DNA from: Alphaproteobacteria bacterium
GTDB taxonomy: Bacteria; Pseudomonadota; Alphaproteobacteria; Sphingomonadales; JAKSBY01
DNA: 64,000 bases
Assembly: GCA_021774625.1 (NCBI GenBank)
Contig: JAJFIV010000027.1
Coordinates: forward strand, 146,566-210,565
Direction of reading: 5' to 3'
The position numbers and the translations under genes are program-made. This document shows, one piece after another, positions 37,809 through 47,701 of the stretch (positions are counted from its first letter, which is position 1; each line of letters starts with the position of its first letter). The notes below the pieces were generated by a model that was not told the origin of the DNA, did no database searches, and was given only the letters and a program-made list of their open reading frames with translations.

Positions 37809-40783
37809 TGCGCCCTCATGTCTATACCCTGCCGGCGGGCCTTTCCTTTATCGATATCCTGGCATCCGGGCTTTTGACGTCTTACGGCCGGGACCGGCTT
37901 GCCCTGGGCGATGTGCGCATCCTTCTGCCCACCCGCCGGTCCGTTCGCGCCCTGCGCGGCGCATTTTTACGCTTGAGCGGCGGCGAGGCCATGATCCTGC
38001 CAGCCATGCAGGCTATCGGCGATGTGGACGAGGAAGAAATGACCCTTGGCGGATCAATGAGGGATACTCTGACCGACGACCCGGCGCTTTTGCCGGCCAT
38101 TGCGGAAACCCGCAGACAGTTTATCCTGACCCGGCTGATCCAGACCTGGTGCCGCAAAAGGGGGGTGGGCTCGAACAGCCTCTCCCAGGCAATGATGCTG
38201 GCAAAATCGCTGGCGCGGTTTCTTGATCAGGCGGAAACCGCCGAAGCCGGGTTTAACCGGTTGAAAGAGCTGGTGCCCGAGGATTATGCGGCGCACTGGC
38301 AGATCACCCTCGAATTTCTTGATATTGTCGGCATCCACTGGCCAGCCATTTTAAAGGCTGAGGGCTTTGTGGGTCCGGCAGAACGCCGGGTAAAGCTGCT
38401 GCGGCGTCTGGCGGTGCATTTAAAGGACCATCCGCCACAGGGTCCGGTTATTGCCGCGGGCTCGACAGGCTCCATCCCCGCCACGGGCGATCTTTTGAAA
38501 ACCATCGCCCGTCTTCCGAACGGACAGGTGATTCTGCCGGGTCTTGATATTGAATGCGATGAGGCCAGTTGGGACGCGCTCGGCGAAACCCATCCGCAAT
38601 ATGCCATGAAACGACTTTTAGACCGCATCGGGATGGGGCGCGGCGAAGTGGATATCTGGCCGCTTTGCAGTGAGAAGGACGCGGCATCTGACTACCCCCG
38701 GGAACGCTGCCGGGCGATCGCGGAAGCCTTGCGGCCTGCGGAACAGCTTGCCGCCTGGTGCGGCATGAAATTCAATGCCGGAAAAAGCTTTGAAAATCTG
38801 TCCTGGATTGATTGCCAGAACCGCCATGAAGAGGCCGGCGTGGTTGCGCTGATTATGCGCCAGGCGCTGGAAACGCCGGGTCAAACCGCGGCCCTGGTGA
38901 CAGCGGACCGCACCCTTGCCCGCTGGGTGACAGCGGAACTTGCGCGCTGGGATATCCGGATTGATGATTCCGCCGGCCAGCCTTTGGCAAACACGCCGCC
39001 CGCCGTTTATCTGCGGCTTTTGGCGGATGCGGTGGCGAGCCGGTTTGCGCCAGTTCCGTTCCTGGCTTTTCTCAAACATCCGCTGTGTTCGGGCGGGATG
39101 GAAAAGCCGGCGTTCCGCCGTCTGGTCAGAAAACTGGAGCGGGATATTTACCGGGGGCCACGGCCGGCGGGCGGGCTGCAGGCGCTGGAAAAAATCATCC
39201 GGGCCGATCCGGAAATAAAGCAACGGCTGAGGCCGTTCCTGTCCGTTATTACAGAACTGAAAAAACTGGAGCGGCTGTTTTCGGGCAGGGAAAGCCTGTT
39301 TCGCGATCTTCTGACAACGCATATAGAGGCCGCGGAGGCGCTGGCCGGGACCGGGACCCTGTGGCAGGGCCCGGCCGGTGATATGCTGGCGGTCCTGATT
39401 GCCGAGGCCGGTGATCACAGCGCTGTGCTTCCAAAGATGGAAAGTGCCGCTTATCCCGGTTTTTTTGATGCTTTCCTGGCGGGCCAGGTGGTGCGGCCAG
39501 CCTATTCCCAGCATAGCCGGCTTTTTATCTGGGGAACGCTGGAGGCCCGGCTGCAACAGGCCGATGTGATGATCCTGGGCGGGCTGAATGAAGGCTCCTG
39601 GCCGCCGGAAGCCCCCGCCGACCCGTGGATGAGCCAGCCCATGCGCAAGGCTTTCGGGGTGCCGTCGGCGGACTGGCGCATCGGACAATCGGCCCATGAT
39701 TTTGTTGCCGCCCTGGGCGCCCCCCGGGTGTTTCTGACAAGAGCGGAAAAAATCGACGGCACCCCCACGGTGAAAAGCCGCTGGCTCAGCCGCATCGCCG
39801 CCCTGACCGGTCTGAAGCCCCATCAAGGGCGGGGCGGACCCTGGCGCACATGGTTTGCAAGCCTTGACCAGCCGCAAAATGTCCGCCCGGCGCGCCCACC
39901 CGCCCCCCGTCCGCCTTTGGCGGCCCGGCCAAAAATATTGTCTGTCACCGGGGTGGAACTGTGGATGCGCGATCCCTATGCCCTTTACGCCCGCGATGTG
40001 TTGAGGCTGAAGGCGCTTGATCCCATTGATGCAGAGCCCGGCGCAGCGGATCGCGGCAATTTCATCCATGAGGCCCTGGAAGAATTTGTCAAAAGGGATG
40101 TGAAACCGGATCAGCCCGATGCCCTGACGCAATTATTGGCCCTTGGGAAACAGGCTTTTGGCGAGGCCCTGACGCGGCCCGCTGTCTGGTCCTTTTGGTG
40201 GCCGCGTTTTGTAAGGATTGCCGAAGATTTTATCGCAGAGGAACACAAGAGACGGGCCAGGGGAATATTTCCGGTCGCTACGGAAGTTAAGGCTAAATTG
40301 GATTTGCCGGGAACGCCTGTTCCGTTCCGGCTGACCGCCACCGCCGACCGCATTGACCGGCTTCAGAACGGGGCGCTTGATATTATCGATTACAAGACGG
40401 GCGGGCTGCCGACAGCAAAACAGATCGCGGCGGGCTATGCGCCACAATTGCCGCTGGAAGGATTTTTAGCAGAAAGAGGCGCTTTTCAGACTATTAAAGC
40501 TGCGCCGGTCAAGGCCCTGAATTTCTGGCAGCTGAAAGGGGCCGATCCGGTTAAAAGAATCATGCCGATAAAAGATGTGGAGGAAAAAATTGCGGCGGCC
40601 GAGGACGGGCTTAGAAAACTGATCGCCGTCTTCAGCAAGCCCGAAACCCCCTATCTGTCACAGCCCAGGCCAGCCTTTGCGGGCTATGGCGATTATGATC
40701 ATCTGGCGCGGGTGCGGGAGTGGCTGAGCGCAGAGGATAATGACAGCGCGGGCGATCCGGAGGACGATCCATGGACCGTATGA
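37808..40783 (+). CDS. addB: AddB, double-strand-break repair helicase-nuclease subunit
   Basis: Large subunit of the AddAB enzyme that resects double-strand breaks for RecA, 991 residues. The N-terminus has RILLPTRRSVRALRGAF-like sequence, the degenerate helicase half typical of alphaproteobacterial AddB. The C-terminal nuclease domain is clear: GNFIHEALEEFVKR, then TADRIDRL and IIDYKTGGLPTAKQ, with the conserved D-x-K motif. The start ATG overlaps the murU TAA by one base. addA begins 12 bases before the addB stop. Length matches the family. Confidence 0.93.
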   Translation: MRPHVYTLPAGLSFIDILASGLLTSYGRDRLALGDVRILLPTRRSVRALRGAFLRLSGGEAMILPAMQAIGDVDEEEMTLGGSMRDTLTDDPALLPAIAETRRQFILTRLIQTWCRKRGVGSNSLSQAMMLAKSLARFLDQAETAEAGFNRLKELVPEDYAAHWQITLEFLDIVGIHWPAILKAEGFVGPAERRVKLLRRLAVHLKDHPPQGPVIAAGSTGSIPATGDLLKTIARLPNGQVILPGLDIECDEASWDALGETHPQYAMKRLLDRIGMGRGEVDIWPLCSEKDAASDYPRERCRAIAEALRPAEQLAAWCGMKFNAGKSFENLSWIDCQNRHEEAGVVALIMRQALETPGQTAALVTADRTLARWVTAELARWDIRIDDSAGQPLANTPPAVYLRLLADAVASRFAPVPFLAFLKHPLCSGGMEKPAFRRLVRKLERDIYRGPRPAGGLQALEKIIRADPEIKQRLRPFLSVITELKKLERLFSGRESLFRDLLTTHIEAAEALAGTGTLWQGPAGDMLAVLIAEAGDHSAVLPKMESAAYPGFFDAFLAGQVVRPAYSQHSRLFIWGTLEARLQQADVMILGGLNEGSWPPEAPADPWMSQPMRKAFGVPSADWRIGQSAHDFVAALGAPRVFLTRAEKIDGTPTVKSRWLSRIAALTGLKPHQGRGGPWRTWFASLDQPQNVRPARPPAPRPPLAARPKILSVTGVELWMRDPYALYARDVLRLKALDPIDAEPGAADRGNFIHEALEEFVKRDVKPDQPDALTQLLALGKQAFGEALTRPAVWSFWWPRFVRIAEDFIAEEHKRRARGIFPVATEVKAKLDLPGTPVPFRLTATADRIDRLQNGALDIIDYKTGGLPTAKQIAAGYAPQLPLEGFLAERGAFQTIKAAPVKALNFWQLKGADPVKRIMPIKDVEEKIAAAEDGLRKLIAVFSKPETPYLSQPRPAFAGYGDYDHLARVREWLSAEDNDSAGDPEDDPWTV

Positions 40784-43700
40784 CGCCGGAACAGGAGCGG
40801 GCAACCGACCCCGCCGCCAGTGTCTGGGTCGGGGCTTCAGCCGGGACCGGCAAAACCCATGTGCTGACGGCGAGGGTGCTGCGCATGATGCTGACCGGGA
40901 CCGAGCCCGGCCGCATCCTGTGTCTTACCTTCACCAAAGCGGCGGCGGCGGAAATGGCCAACCGCATCCACGAAGTGCTGGCGGAGTGGGTGCGGCTTGG
41001 AGATGAGAAACTGGCCAATTCCATCCGTGCCCGCACCGGCGAAAAAGCCGATGGCGGCATGCTGGAGCGGGCGCGGCAGCTTTTTGGTCATGTGCTGGAC
41101 CTTCACGCCGGTTTGCAGATCCAGACCATTCATGCTTTCTGTCAGTCGCTGCTGGGACGCTTTCCTCTGGAGGCCGGGCTGAACCCCCATTTTGAAGCCA
41201 TGGATGAGGGCGCCGCAAAGGAATATTTGCAAACGGCAATGGAAACGCTTTTGGCGGAGGCCATGACCGGAAAAAACGCTGCCCTGCAACAGGCCGTGGG
41301 CCATGTGGCGACGCGGTTGACGGAACAATCCTTTCAGGATCTGATGCAGGCGGTCATCCGCGAACGCGGCCTGATCCAGAAACTGCGTACCCGTTACAGA
41401 ACCGCGGAGGGCATTGTAAAGGCGGTCCGGGGCGCGCTGGACATTGCGCCTGATGAAACTGTGGAAACCGTCATTGCCGCCGCCTGCCGGGATGAGGTTC
41501 TGGATTTACCGGGGCTGCGCGACCTTGCCTCGGGATTGCAGACAGGCACAGCTACAGAGCGGCAAGGGGGGGAGATGATCGCCGGTTTTCTTGAACAGGA
41601 AGAGTCACGTCCCGCGCAATTACCCGATTATGCCGGTGTTTTCCTGACCGGAGATGGTGTGCCGAGAAAGCGGGTCGCAAACAAGGCTACCTGGGCGGCA
41701 AACCCCCGCCGGCTTGATGTGATTGCGGCGGAGTCAGCGCGGCTTTCGGTCCTGAAGGACCGCTGCGCACTGGTTCGGCTGGCGGACAATACCGCCGCCA
41801 TGCTGCATATCGCCACCGCCATGCTGCAAACCTATGACGATGAGAAAAAGAGGCGCGGGCTCCTGGATTATGATGATCTGATCCTGCAGGCGGAAAAACT
41901 GCTGGCCAGCCCCGGCATGGCGCCATGGATTCTCTATAAACTGGATGGCGGTATTGATCATATTCTGATCGATGAAGCGCAAGATACCAACCCGGAACAA
42001 TGGCGGGTGATCGAGACGCTGAGCGCAGAGTTTTTTGCCGGCCAAAGCGCCCGGGAGCAGGTCCGCACCCTCTTTGCCGTGGGCGATGTAAAACAGTCCA
42101 TATTCGGTTTTCAGCGGGCGGCCCCGGAACTGTTCTCCATCGCCCGCAAGCGCGTTGAAGCCCGGTCGAAAGCCGCGGAACTGGGCTTTTCCAATGTCGC
42201 TCTGAATGTTTCCTTCCGCTCAACCCTTGCGGTCCTGAAGACCGTTGATGAAGTCTTCGCGGAGCCGTCAGCCCGTGTGGGGCTTACGGCGGATGAGGAA
42301 CAGATCATCCATGAAACCCAGCGCGTCGGTCAGGCCGGTCTGGTGGAATTATGGGAACCGGAGACCGGGGCAAACAAAACTGAGGCCGAAGACTGGGAGC
42401 CGCCGGTTCGCCAGGAAGGGGCGGATGATACGGAAGCCCGGCTCGCCCGGAAAATCGGCAAAAAAATTGGCGATATGTTGGAGGCGAAAGAGCTTCTTGA
42501 GGCCCGCGGGCGACCTGTCCGGCCCGGCGATATTATGGTTCTGGTCCGCCGCCGCACCCCGTTTGTCGATCATCTGGTCAGGGTTCTGAAAACATCCAAC
42601 ATTCCCGTGGCCGGGGCAGACCGTATGGTTTTAACGGACCAGCTGCCGGTTATGGATCTGATGGCGCTTGCCGATTTTGCTTTGCTGCCCGACGATGATC
42701 TGACCCTGGCGACGGTCTTGAAAAGTCCGTTTATCGGGTTTCGGGAAAAAACCCTTTTCGATCTTGCCTATGACAGAAAAGACCGCTCGCTGTGGCGGTC
42801 GCTGGTTGGCCGGGCGGATGAGCGTGTAGAATTCAGAGCCGCCAGCGATTTCCTAGGCCGGTTGCTTGGTGAAGCGGATTTCACCGCGCCGTTTGAGTTT
42901 TTTTCCCATATTCTGACCCGTGACGGGGGCCGGCACAGACTCCTGGCCCGGCTGGGCGGAGAAGCCATTGATCCGATCAATGAATTTCTGTCCCTCGCCC
43001 TTGAATATGAGCGCTCCCATTTGCCGTCTCTGCAGGGGTTTTTGTCCTGGCTTCGCGCCAGCGGGGCGGAAATCAAGCGGGAAATGGACACCAGCCGTAA
43101 TGAAGTGCGGATTCTGACCGTTCATGCCGCCAAGGGCCTGCAGGCGCCAGTAGTATTTCTGCCGGACACCTGCCAGAAACCCAGAGCCGATGAAAAACTG
43201 CTGAAACTGCCGGCCGGGCAGGAAAACGAAGCCCCATTGCTGGTCTGGCCCGGGAACAAGGAGAATGAAGCGGGCGCCGCCGGCAATGCCCGGGAGAGGC
43301 TGAAGCAGAAAACCGACGCGGAATATCGCCGGCTCCTCTATGTGGCGCTGACCCGGGCCGAGGACAGGCTTTATATTACCGGTTGGGAAACCAGCCATGG
43401 CCGGGCCGAAGGCAGCTGGCATGACCTTGTTGAAAAGGCTTTCGTCCGGCTGCCGGGTGTTGAGGAAACTGAAGAGTCCGCAGACGGTCTGATCCGGCGT
43501 TATCGCTGCCCGCAGACGGCGGTCATCAGGCGCGAAGAAATCAAGGCCCGCCCGCCCGCCAGTGATATTCTGACCCCCGGCTGGCTGCGGAAAAAGGCCC
43601 CCGCTGATCCGGCGCCGCCGAAACCTCTGGCGCCGTCCCGGCCCGATGAGGAGGAAGTGGGATTAAGTCCGCTCAAGGGACTGGAAGGGGACCGCTTCCG

Positions 43701-44184
43701 GCGCGGACTGGTGATCCACAAGCTTCTGGAAATCCTGCCGGATATAGCCATGGAGAGGCGCGAACAGGCCGCCATCCGTTATTTGCGGCAATCCGCGCTG
43801 GACCTTGACGGGGAAGCAGCCCGCGCCCACTGGCGGGAAATATCCGCCATCCTGACGGATCCGGATTTTGCAGCAATCTTCGGACCGGACAGCCGGGCCG
43901 AGGTTTCGATCACCGGCCTTCTGGGCGGGCAAGTTGTCGCCGGCCAGGTGGACAGGCTGGTTGTCACGGATCACAATGTTTTGATTGTCGATTACAAAAC
44001 GGCACGCGCCGTGCCGCAGACGGCTGCAGAGGTGCCGCTGCTTTATCTGAAGCAGATGGCGGGTTATGCTCGTGTCCTGCAGAAAATCTATCCGGAGAGA
44101 GCCGTTCGCGCGGCGCTGCTATGGACCGGGGAAGCGCGGTTGATGCCGCTTGATCCCGCCGTATTAGATACGATTCCTTTATGA
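40771..44184 (+). CDS. addA: AddA, double-strand-break repair helicase-nuclease subunit
   Basis: UvrD-type helicase with a RecB-like nuclease, 1137 residues, partner of AddB. Helicase motifs in order: GASAGTGKTHVLTARV (I), LTFTKAAAAEMANRI, DYDDLILQAEKLL, IDEAQDTNPEQW (II), AVGDVKQSIFGFQRA (III), VSFRST, TVHAAKGLQAPVVFLPD and YVALTRAEDRLYIT (VI). The nuclease end has VDRLVVTDHNVLIVDYKTA. The window lacks other recombination genes except recF and polA. It ends 98 bp before trxA. Confidence 0.96.
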   Translation: MDRMTPEQERATDPAASVWVGASAGTGKTHVLTARVLRMMLTGTEPGRILCLTFTKAAAAEMANRIHEVLAEWVRLGDEKLANSIRARTGEKADGGMLERARQLFGHVLDLHAGLQIQTIHAFCQSLLGRFPLEAGLNPHFEAMDEGAAKEYLQTAMETLLAEAMTGKNAALQQAVGHVATRLTEQSFQDLMQAVIRERGLIQKLRTRYRTAEGIVKAVRGALDIAPDETVETVIAAACRDEVLDLPGLRDLASGLQTGTATERQGGEMIAGFLEQEESRPAQLPDYAGVFLTGDGVPRKRVANKATWAANPRRLDVIAAESARLSVLKDRCALVRLADNTAAMLHIATAMLQTYDDEKKRRGLLDYDDLILQAEKLLASPGMAPWILYKLDGGIDHILIDEAQDTNPEQWRVIETLSAEFFAGQSAREQVRTLFAVGDVKQSIFGFQRAAPELFSIARKRVEARSKAAELGFSNVALNVSFRSTLAVLKTVDEVFAEPSARVGLTADEEQIIHETQRVGQAGLVELWEPETGANKTEAEDWEPPVRQEGADDTEARLARKIGKKIGDMLEAKELLEARGRPVRPGDIMVLVRRRTPFVDHLVRVLKTSNIPVAGADRMVLTDQLPVMDLMALADFALLPDDDLTLATVLKSPFIGFREKTLFDLAYDRKDRSLWRSLVGRADERVEFRAASDFLGRLLGEADFTAPFEFFSHILTRDGGRHRLLARLGGEAIDPINEFLSLALEYERSHLPSLQGFLSWLRASGAEIKREMDTSRNEVRILTVHAAKGLQAPVVFLPDTCQKPRADEKLLKLPAGQENEAPLLVWPGNKENEAGAAGNARERLKQKTDAEYRRLLYVALTRAEDRLYITGWETSHGRAEGSWHDLVEKAFVRLPGVEETEESADGLIRRYRCPQTAVIRREEIKARPPASDILTPGWLRKKAPADPAPPKPLAPSRPDEEEVGLSPLKGLEGDRFRRGLVIHKLLEILPDIAMERREQAAIRYLRQSALDLDGEAARAHWREISAILTDPDFAAIFGPDSRAEVSITGLLGGQVVAGQVDRLVVTDHNVLIVDYKTARAVPQTAAEVPLLYLKQMAGYARVLQKIYPERAVRAALLWTGEARLMPLDPAVLDTIPL

Positions 44185-44239
44185 GCGCATCTTGACGCGG
44201 CAGGGTGGCGTACCTAAGTTATCAGCCGAATGATCTTTT

Positions 44240-44259
44240 GTGCCCGGATGTCCGGGCAC
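44240..44259. promoter_or_regulatory. Inverted repeat upstream of trxA
   Basis: GTGCCCGGA (44240-44248) and TCCGGGCAC (44251-44259) form a perfect 9-bp inverted repeat with a 2-bp centre, 23 bp before the trxA ATG. No T run follows on either strand. It could be an operator for trxA or a hairpin marking the addA mRNA end. Confidence 0.4.
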
Positions 44260-44282
44260 GTCTCACTGGAGTAGATTAAGCC

Positions 44283-44600
44283 ATGCCAACCAAGAAAATA
44301 ACTGACACAAGTTTCCAACAGGACGTTCTGCAATCTCCAAAACCGGTTCTGGTGGATTTTTGGGCGGAATGGTGCGGACCTTGCCGTCAGATCGGACCCT
44401 CCCTCGAAGAACTGTCCGATGAAATGGATCAGCTGGTGATCGCCAAAGTCAATATTGATGAAAATCCGCAAATACCGTCACAATATGGTGTGCGCGGCAT
44501 CCCCACCATGATCCTGTTCAAGGACGGTGAAGCCCATGCCACCAAGGTAGGGGCCCTGCCGAAGAACAAGATCAAGGAATGGCTTGAAGGTTCTCTCTGA
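44283..44600 (+). CDS. trxA: Thioredoxin
   Basis: Cytosolic disulfide reductase of 105 residues with active site WAEWCGPCRQIGP, the cis-proline motif GIPTMILFKDG and the usual length. It keeps ribonucleotide reductase and other proteins reduced. GGAG lies 13 bp before the ATG. Trailing addBA, it is at the end of the plus-strand run; its stop directly abuts the folC stop on the other strand. Confidence 0.97.
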   Translation: MPTKKITDTSFQQDVLQSPKPVLVDFWAEWCGPCRQIGPSLEELSDEMDQLVIAKVNIDENPQIPSQYGVRGIPTMILFKDGEAHATKVGALPKNKIKEWLEGSL

Positions 44601-45926
44601 TCAGTTGATCTGAATTCCGGAACGGCGCAAAACCTCCCCTGCCAGATAAAGCGACCCGGTAATCAGGATTACCGGCGCCGGCCCGGCGTCTTTGCGCCCG
44701 GCGATGGTTTTAATGGCGGAGAGGGCATCCTTTGCCATCAGGCCGGGAAGCCCGCAGTCCGATGCGGCGGCTGCAACATCGGAAGCTGGAAAGGCATTTT
44801 CCTGGCCGGGGATGGTCACGGCATATACGGCTTTCGCCACCGCCGATAACGGTTTCAGAAAGCCCCTGATATCCTTGCTGCTGAGCATGCCAACGATGAG
44901 AAAAAGCGGCTGACCATCGGAAAGCCGGTTCTGGAAATAGTCCCGCAGAATTCTGGCGGCCGCGACATTGTGCCCGCCGTCAAGCCACAACGCGCCCCCG
45001 TCCGGCAAGGCCTGAAATAACGCCCCTTCCGCGATTTGCTGAAGCCGCGCCGGCCAGCGCACCCATCCGAGACCGGCGCGAATTGCGGCTTCGGGGATGG
45101 CGAGCGCGTTCTGATGACGGAGAACGGCAATGGCCTGTCCGGCATTCAGCATCTGATGCCGTCCCGAAAGCACCGGCAGGGGCAGTTTCAGAACGCCATT
45201 CTGGTCCTTATAGGCCATTTGCGTATCGCCGTTTTTAGCTACCTTCCAGCCTTCATTATGGGCGATCAGCCGGACGTTCAAAGCCTCCGCCGTTTCCCGC
45301 AAAATCTTTTCCGCGGCGGATAGTTGCGGACCGGTCACGCAGGGCACGTTTTTTTTCATGATGCCGGCCTTTTCCGCGGCGATTTTCGCCAGCGACGTGC
45401 CGAGAAATTCCGTATGATCCTGACTGACCGGCGTGATGGCGGTGATCAATGGATTGGATACAACATTGGTGGCATCAAACCGGCCGCCAAGCCCAACCTC
45501 AAGGATACAGGCATCCGCCGGTATGCGGGAAAAGGCCAGCAGGGCCGCCGCTGTAGTGATTTCAAAAAAGGTGATCGGCGCCGCGCCATTCGCCGTCTCG
45601 CATTCCTCCAAAAGAGCGCTGAGGGCCTCTTCGCCGATCAGTTTGCCCGCAAGGCGGATACGTTCGGAAAAGTGCACCAGATGGGGGGAAGTGTAGACAT
45701 GGACGCGGTGGCCGGCGGCTTCCAGTATGGCGCGGCAGGTGGCAGTGACCGACCCCTTGCCGTTGGTGCCCGCCACATGGATCACCGGCGGCAGTTTTTG
45801 TTCCGGATGATCCAGTTTTTCAAGCAATCGATTAAGCCGCCCCAGGGACAGGTCAATTTTCTTGGGATGCAGCCGGTTGAGCCGTTCCAGAACCCGGTCC
45901 GACTGTTGTGCAGCGGTCTCGGTCAT
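44601..45926 (-). CDS. folC: FolC, bifunctional folylpolyglutamate/dihydrofolate synthase
   Basis: Mur-ligase-fold enzyme adding glutamate to dihydropteroate and folates, 441 residues. The P-loop is VIHVAGTNGKGSVTATCRAIL, followed by TSPHLVHFSERIRL, LEVGLGGRFDATNV and LWLDGGHNVAAARIL. The frame is open to 45992, which overlaps accD; I use ATG 45926, 25 bp after accD, giving the usual N-terminus before ERLNRLHPKKIDLSLGR. GTG 45929 is also possible. accD-folC order is common in the class. Confidence 0.93.
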   Translation of the reverse strand: MTETAAQQSDRVLERLNRLHPKKIDLSLGRLNRLLEKLDHPEQKLPPVIHVAGTNGKGSVTATCRAILEAAGHRVHVYTSPHLVHFSERIRLAGKLIGEEALSALLEECETANGAAPITFFEITTAAALLAFSRIPADACILEVGLGGRFDATNVVSNPLITAITPVSQDHTEFLGTSLAKIAAEKAGIMKKNVPCVTGPQLSAAEKILRETAEALNVRLIAHNEGWKVAKNGDTQMAYKDQNGVLKLPLPVLSGRHQMLNAGQAIAVLRHQNALAIPEAAIRAGLGWVRWPARLQQIAEGALFQALPDGGALWLDGGHNVAAARILRDYFQNRLSDGQPLFLIVGMLSSKDIRGFLKPLSAVAKAVYAVTIPGQENAFPASDVAAAASDCGLPGLMAKDALSAIKTIAGRKDAGPAPVILITGSLYLAGEVLRRSGIQIN

Positions 45927-45951
45927 CACGCAATCCGTATTGTGGGAAAGA

Positions 45952-46836
45952 CTATCCGGTAACTGCCTGCTTTGACGCAGCCTGTTTTCCATCTTGGGTG
46001 AGAAAACCGATCAGCCGCACCAGGGTTGCTTTCAGATCGCCGCGCGGCACAACCATATCCACCATGCCGTGCTCCAGCAGATATTCGGATCGCTGAAACC
46101 CTTCCGGCAGTTTTTCCCGGATGGTGTTTTCAATAACGCGGGGACCGGCGAAACCAACCAGGGCGCCGGGTTCGGCAATATGAATATCGCCCAGCATGGC
46201 GTAGGAGGCGGTGACGCCGCCGGTGGTGGGGTCGGTCAAGACCACGATATAGGGAAGTCCGGCATCCCGCACCATTTCCACGGCAACCGTTGTGCGCGGC
46301 ATCTGCATCAAAGAGAGAATCCCTTCCTGCATACGCGCCCCCCCGGCGGCGGTGAAGACGATCAGCGGATTGTTAAGCTCAATGGCTTTTTTGGCGGCGG
46401 TGATGATCGCGTCGCCAACGCCTATGCCCATGGAGCCGCCCATAAAGGCAAAATTCTGAACGGCAATCACGGCGCCCAATCCTCCAAGTTTGCCATGCGC
46501 CACCTGAATGGCGTCCTGATCACCGGTTTTGCTGCGGCTGTCCTTGAGCCGGTCGGTATATTTCTTCTGATCGCGGAATTTCAGCGGATCGTCCCTGGAT
46601 TGCGGCAGGCTGACAATTGTGAATTTTTCCTTATCGAACAGCATGGTGAAACGCTCTGCAGGACCAATCCGCGCATGATGGCCGCAATTGGCGCAAACGT
46701 GGAGGTTGGCCTGAAATTCCTTCTGGAAAACCAGTTGCCCGCAGCCGTGGCATTTCTGCCACAGATTATCCGGGGTTTGATTGCGTTTTAAAACAGCACC
46801 CAGTTTGGGTTTGACGTAATTGGTGAGCCAGTTCAT
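45952..46836 (-). CDS. accD: Acetyl-CoA carboxylase carboxyltransferase subunit beta
   Basis: Transfers carboxyl from biotin to acetyl-CoA with AccA, making malonyl-CoA. The 294-residue product has an N-terminal zinc ribbon (CHGCG, 15 residues, CANCG) and the crotonase-like domain with [48 protein letters not shown] and [17 protein letters not shown]. The start is ATG 46836 ([12 protein letters not shown]), typical for the family. It begins 16 bp after trpA on the same strand. The C-terminal residues after LKATL vary. Confidence 0.96.
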   Translation of the reverse strand: MNWLTNYVKPKLGAVLKRNQTPDNLWQKCHGCGQLVFQKEFQANLHVCANCGHHARIGPAERFTMLFDKEKFTIVSLPQSRDDPLKFRDQKKYTDRLKDSRSKTGDQDAIQVAHGKLGGLGAVIAVQNFAFMGGSMGIGVGDAIITAAKKAIELNNPLIVFTAAGGARMQEGILSLMQMPRTTVAVEMVRDAGLPYIVVLTDPTTGGVTASYAMLGDIHIAEPGALVGFAGPRVIENTIREKLPEGFQRSEYLLEHGMVDMVVPRGDLKATLVRLIGFLTQDGKQAASKQAVTG

Positions 46837-46852
46837 GGATCTATCTGCCTGT

Positions 46853-47701
46853 TTATTCCCGTTCGCCGGACCGCGCCGCCCTGATAGCTTCCGCCAGATT
46901 GCTGACAAAGTCCAGAACCTTGTCAGTAAGGACCGCGCTTGGCTTGCCGCCGTCATCAAGATTATCCGCGATCAGATTAACCACCGCGGATCCGACCACG
47001 GCGGCATCCGCTACTTTGGCGATTTCCACAGCCTGCTCCGGCGTTTTAATGCCAAAACCGACGGCGATTGGCAGTTCGGTTTGTTCTCTTAACCGGGCAA
47101 CTGCCGTTCTGATGTCCGCCGCCGCGCCGCTTTTTCCGCCGGTAATGCCGGTCACCGAAACATAATACAGAAACCCTGCCGTATTCTTTACAACGGATGG
47201 CAATCTTTCCTCATCGGTGGTTGGCGTCGCCAGGCGGATGAAGGGAAGCCCGGCGTCAAGGGCGGGCCGGCACAGTTCATCATCCTCTTCCGGCGGCAGA
47301 TCGACAACAATCAGCCCGTCCACCCCGGCCGCCAGCGCATCCCTGATGAAGGCCGTCACCCCGTATGAATAGATGGGGTTGAAATAACCCATCAGCACAA
47401 TGGGCGTGGTGTGATCGGACTTTCTGAAATCCGCAACCAGAGCCAGGGTCTTTTTCAGGGTCATGCCGTTTTTGAGCGCCCGCAGCGAACTTGCCTGAAT
47501 GGCGGGGCCGTCGGCCATCGGGTCGGTGAAGGGCATGCCAAGTTCGATAATATCGGCCCCGGCGGCAGGCAATGCGGCGATCAGTCTGTACGATGTGTCC
47601 CTATCAGGATCGCCGGCGGTGACAAAAACCACAAAACCCGCGCGGCCTTCCTGCCGGAGCGCGGCAAAACGTTTCTCGATCCGGTCTGAGCCCCGGCTCA
47701 C
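46853..47701 (-). CDS. trpA: Tryptophan synthase alpha subunit
   Basis: Cleaves indole-3-glycerol phosphate to indole and glyceraldehyde-3-phosphate, 282 residues. The catalytic Glu and Asp are in [19 protein letters not shown] and [13 protein letters not shown]-barrel loop [14 protein letters not shown] matches the family. The start is GTG 47701 sharing GTGA with the trpB stop (4-bp overlap), a classic trpBA coupling. It is followed by accD. Confidence 0.96.
   Translation of the reverse strand: MSRGSDRIEKRFAALRQEGRAGFVVFVTAGDPDRDTSYRLIAALPAAGADIIELGMPFTDPMADGPAIQASSLRALKNGMTLKKTLALVADFRKSDHTTPIVLMGYFNPIYSYGVTAFIRDALAAGVDGLIVVDLPPEEDDELCRPALDAGLPFIRLATPTTDEERLPSVVKNTAGFLYYVSVTGITGGKSGAAADIRTAVARLREQTELPIAVGFGIKTPEQAVEIAKVADAAVVGSAVVNLIADNLDDGGKPSAVLTDKVLDFVSNLAEAIRAARSGERE

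Noticed and set aside
38618..40132. 504-codon open frame opposite addB
   Set aside because: Translation is His/Gln/Arg-rich shadow sequence with no recognisable motif, and addB on the other strand is clear.
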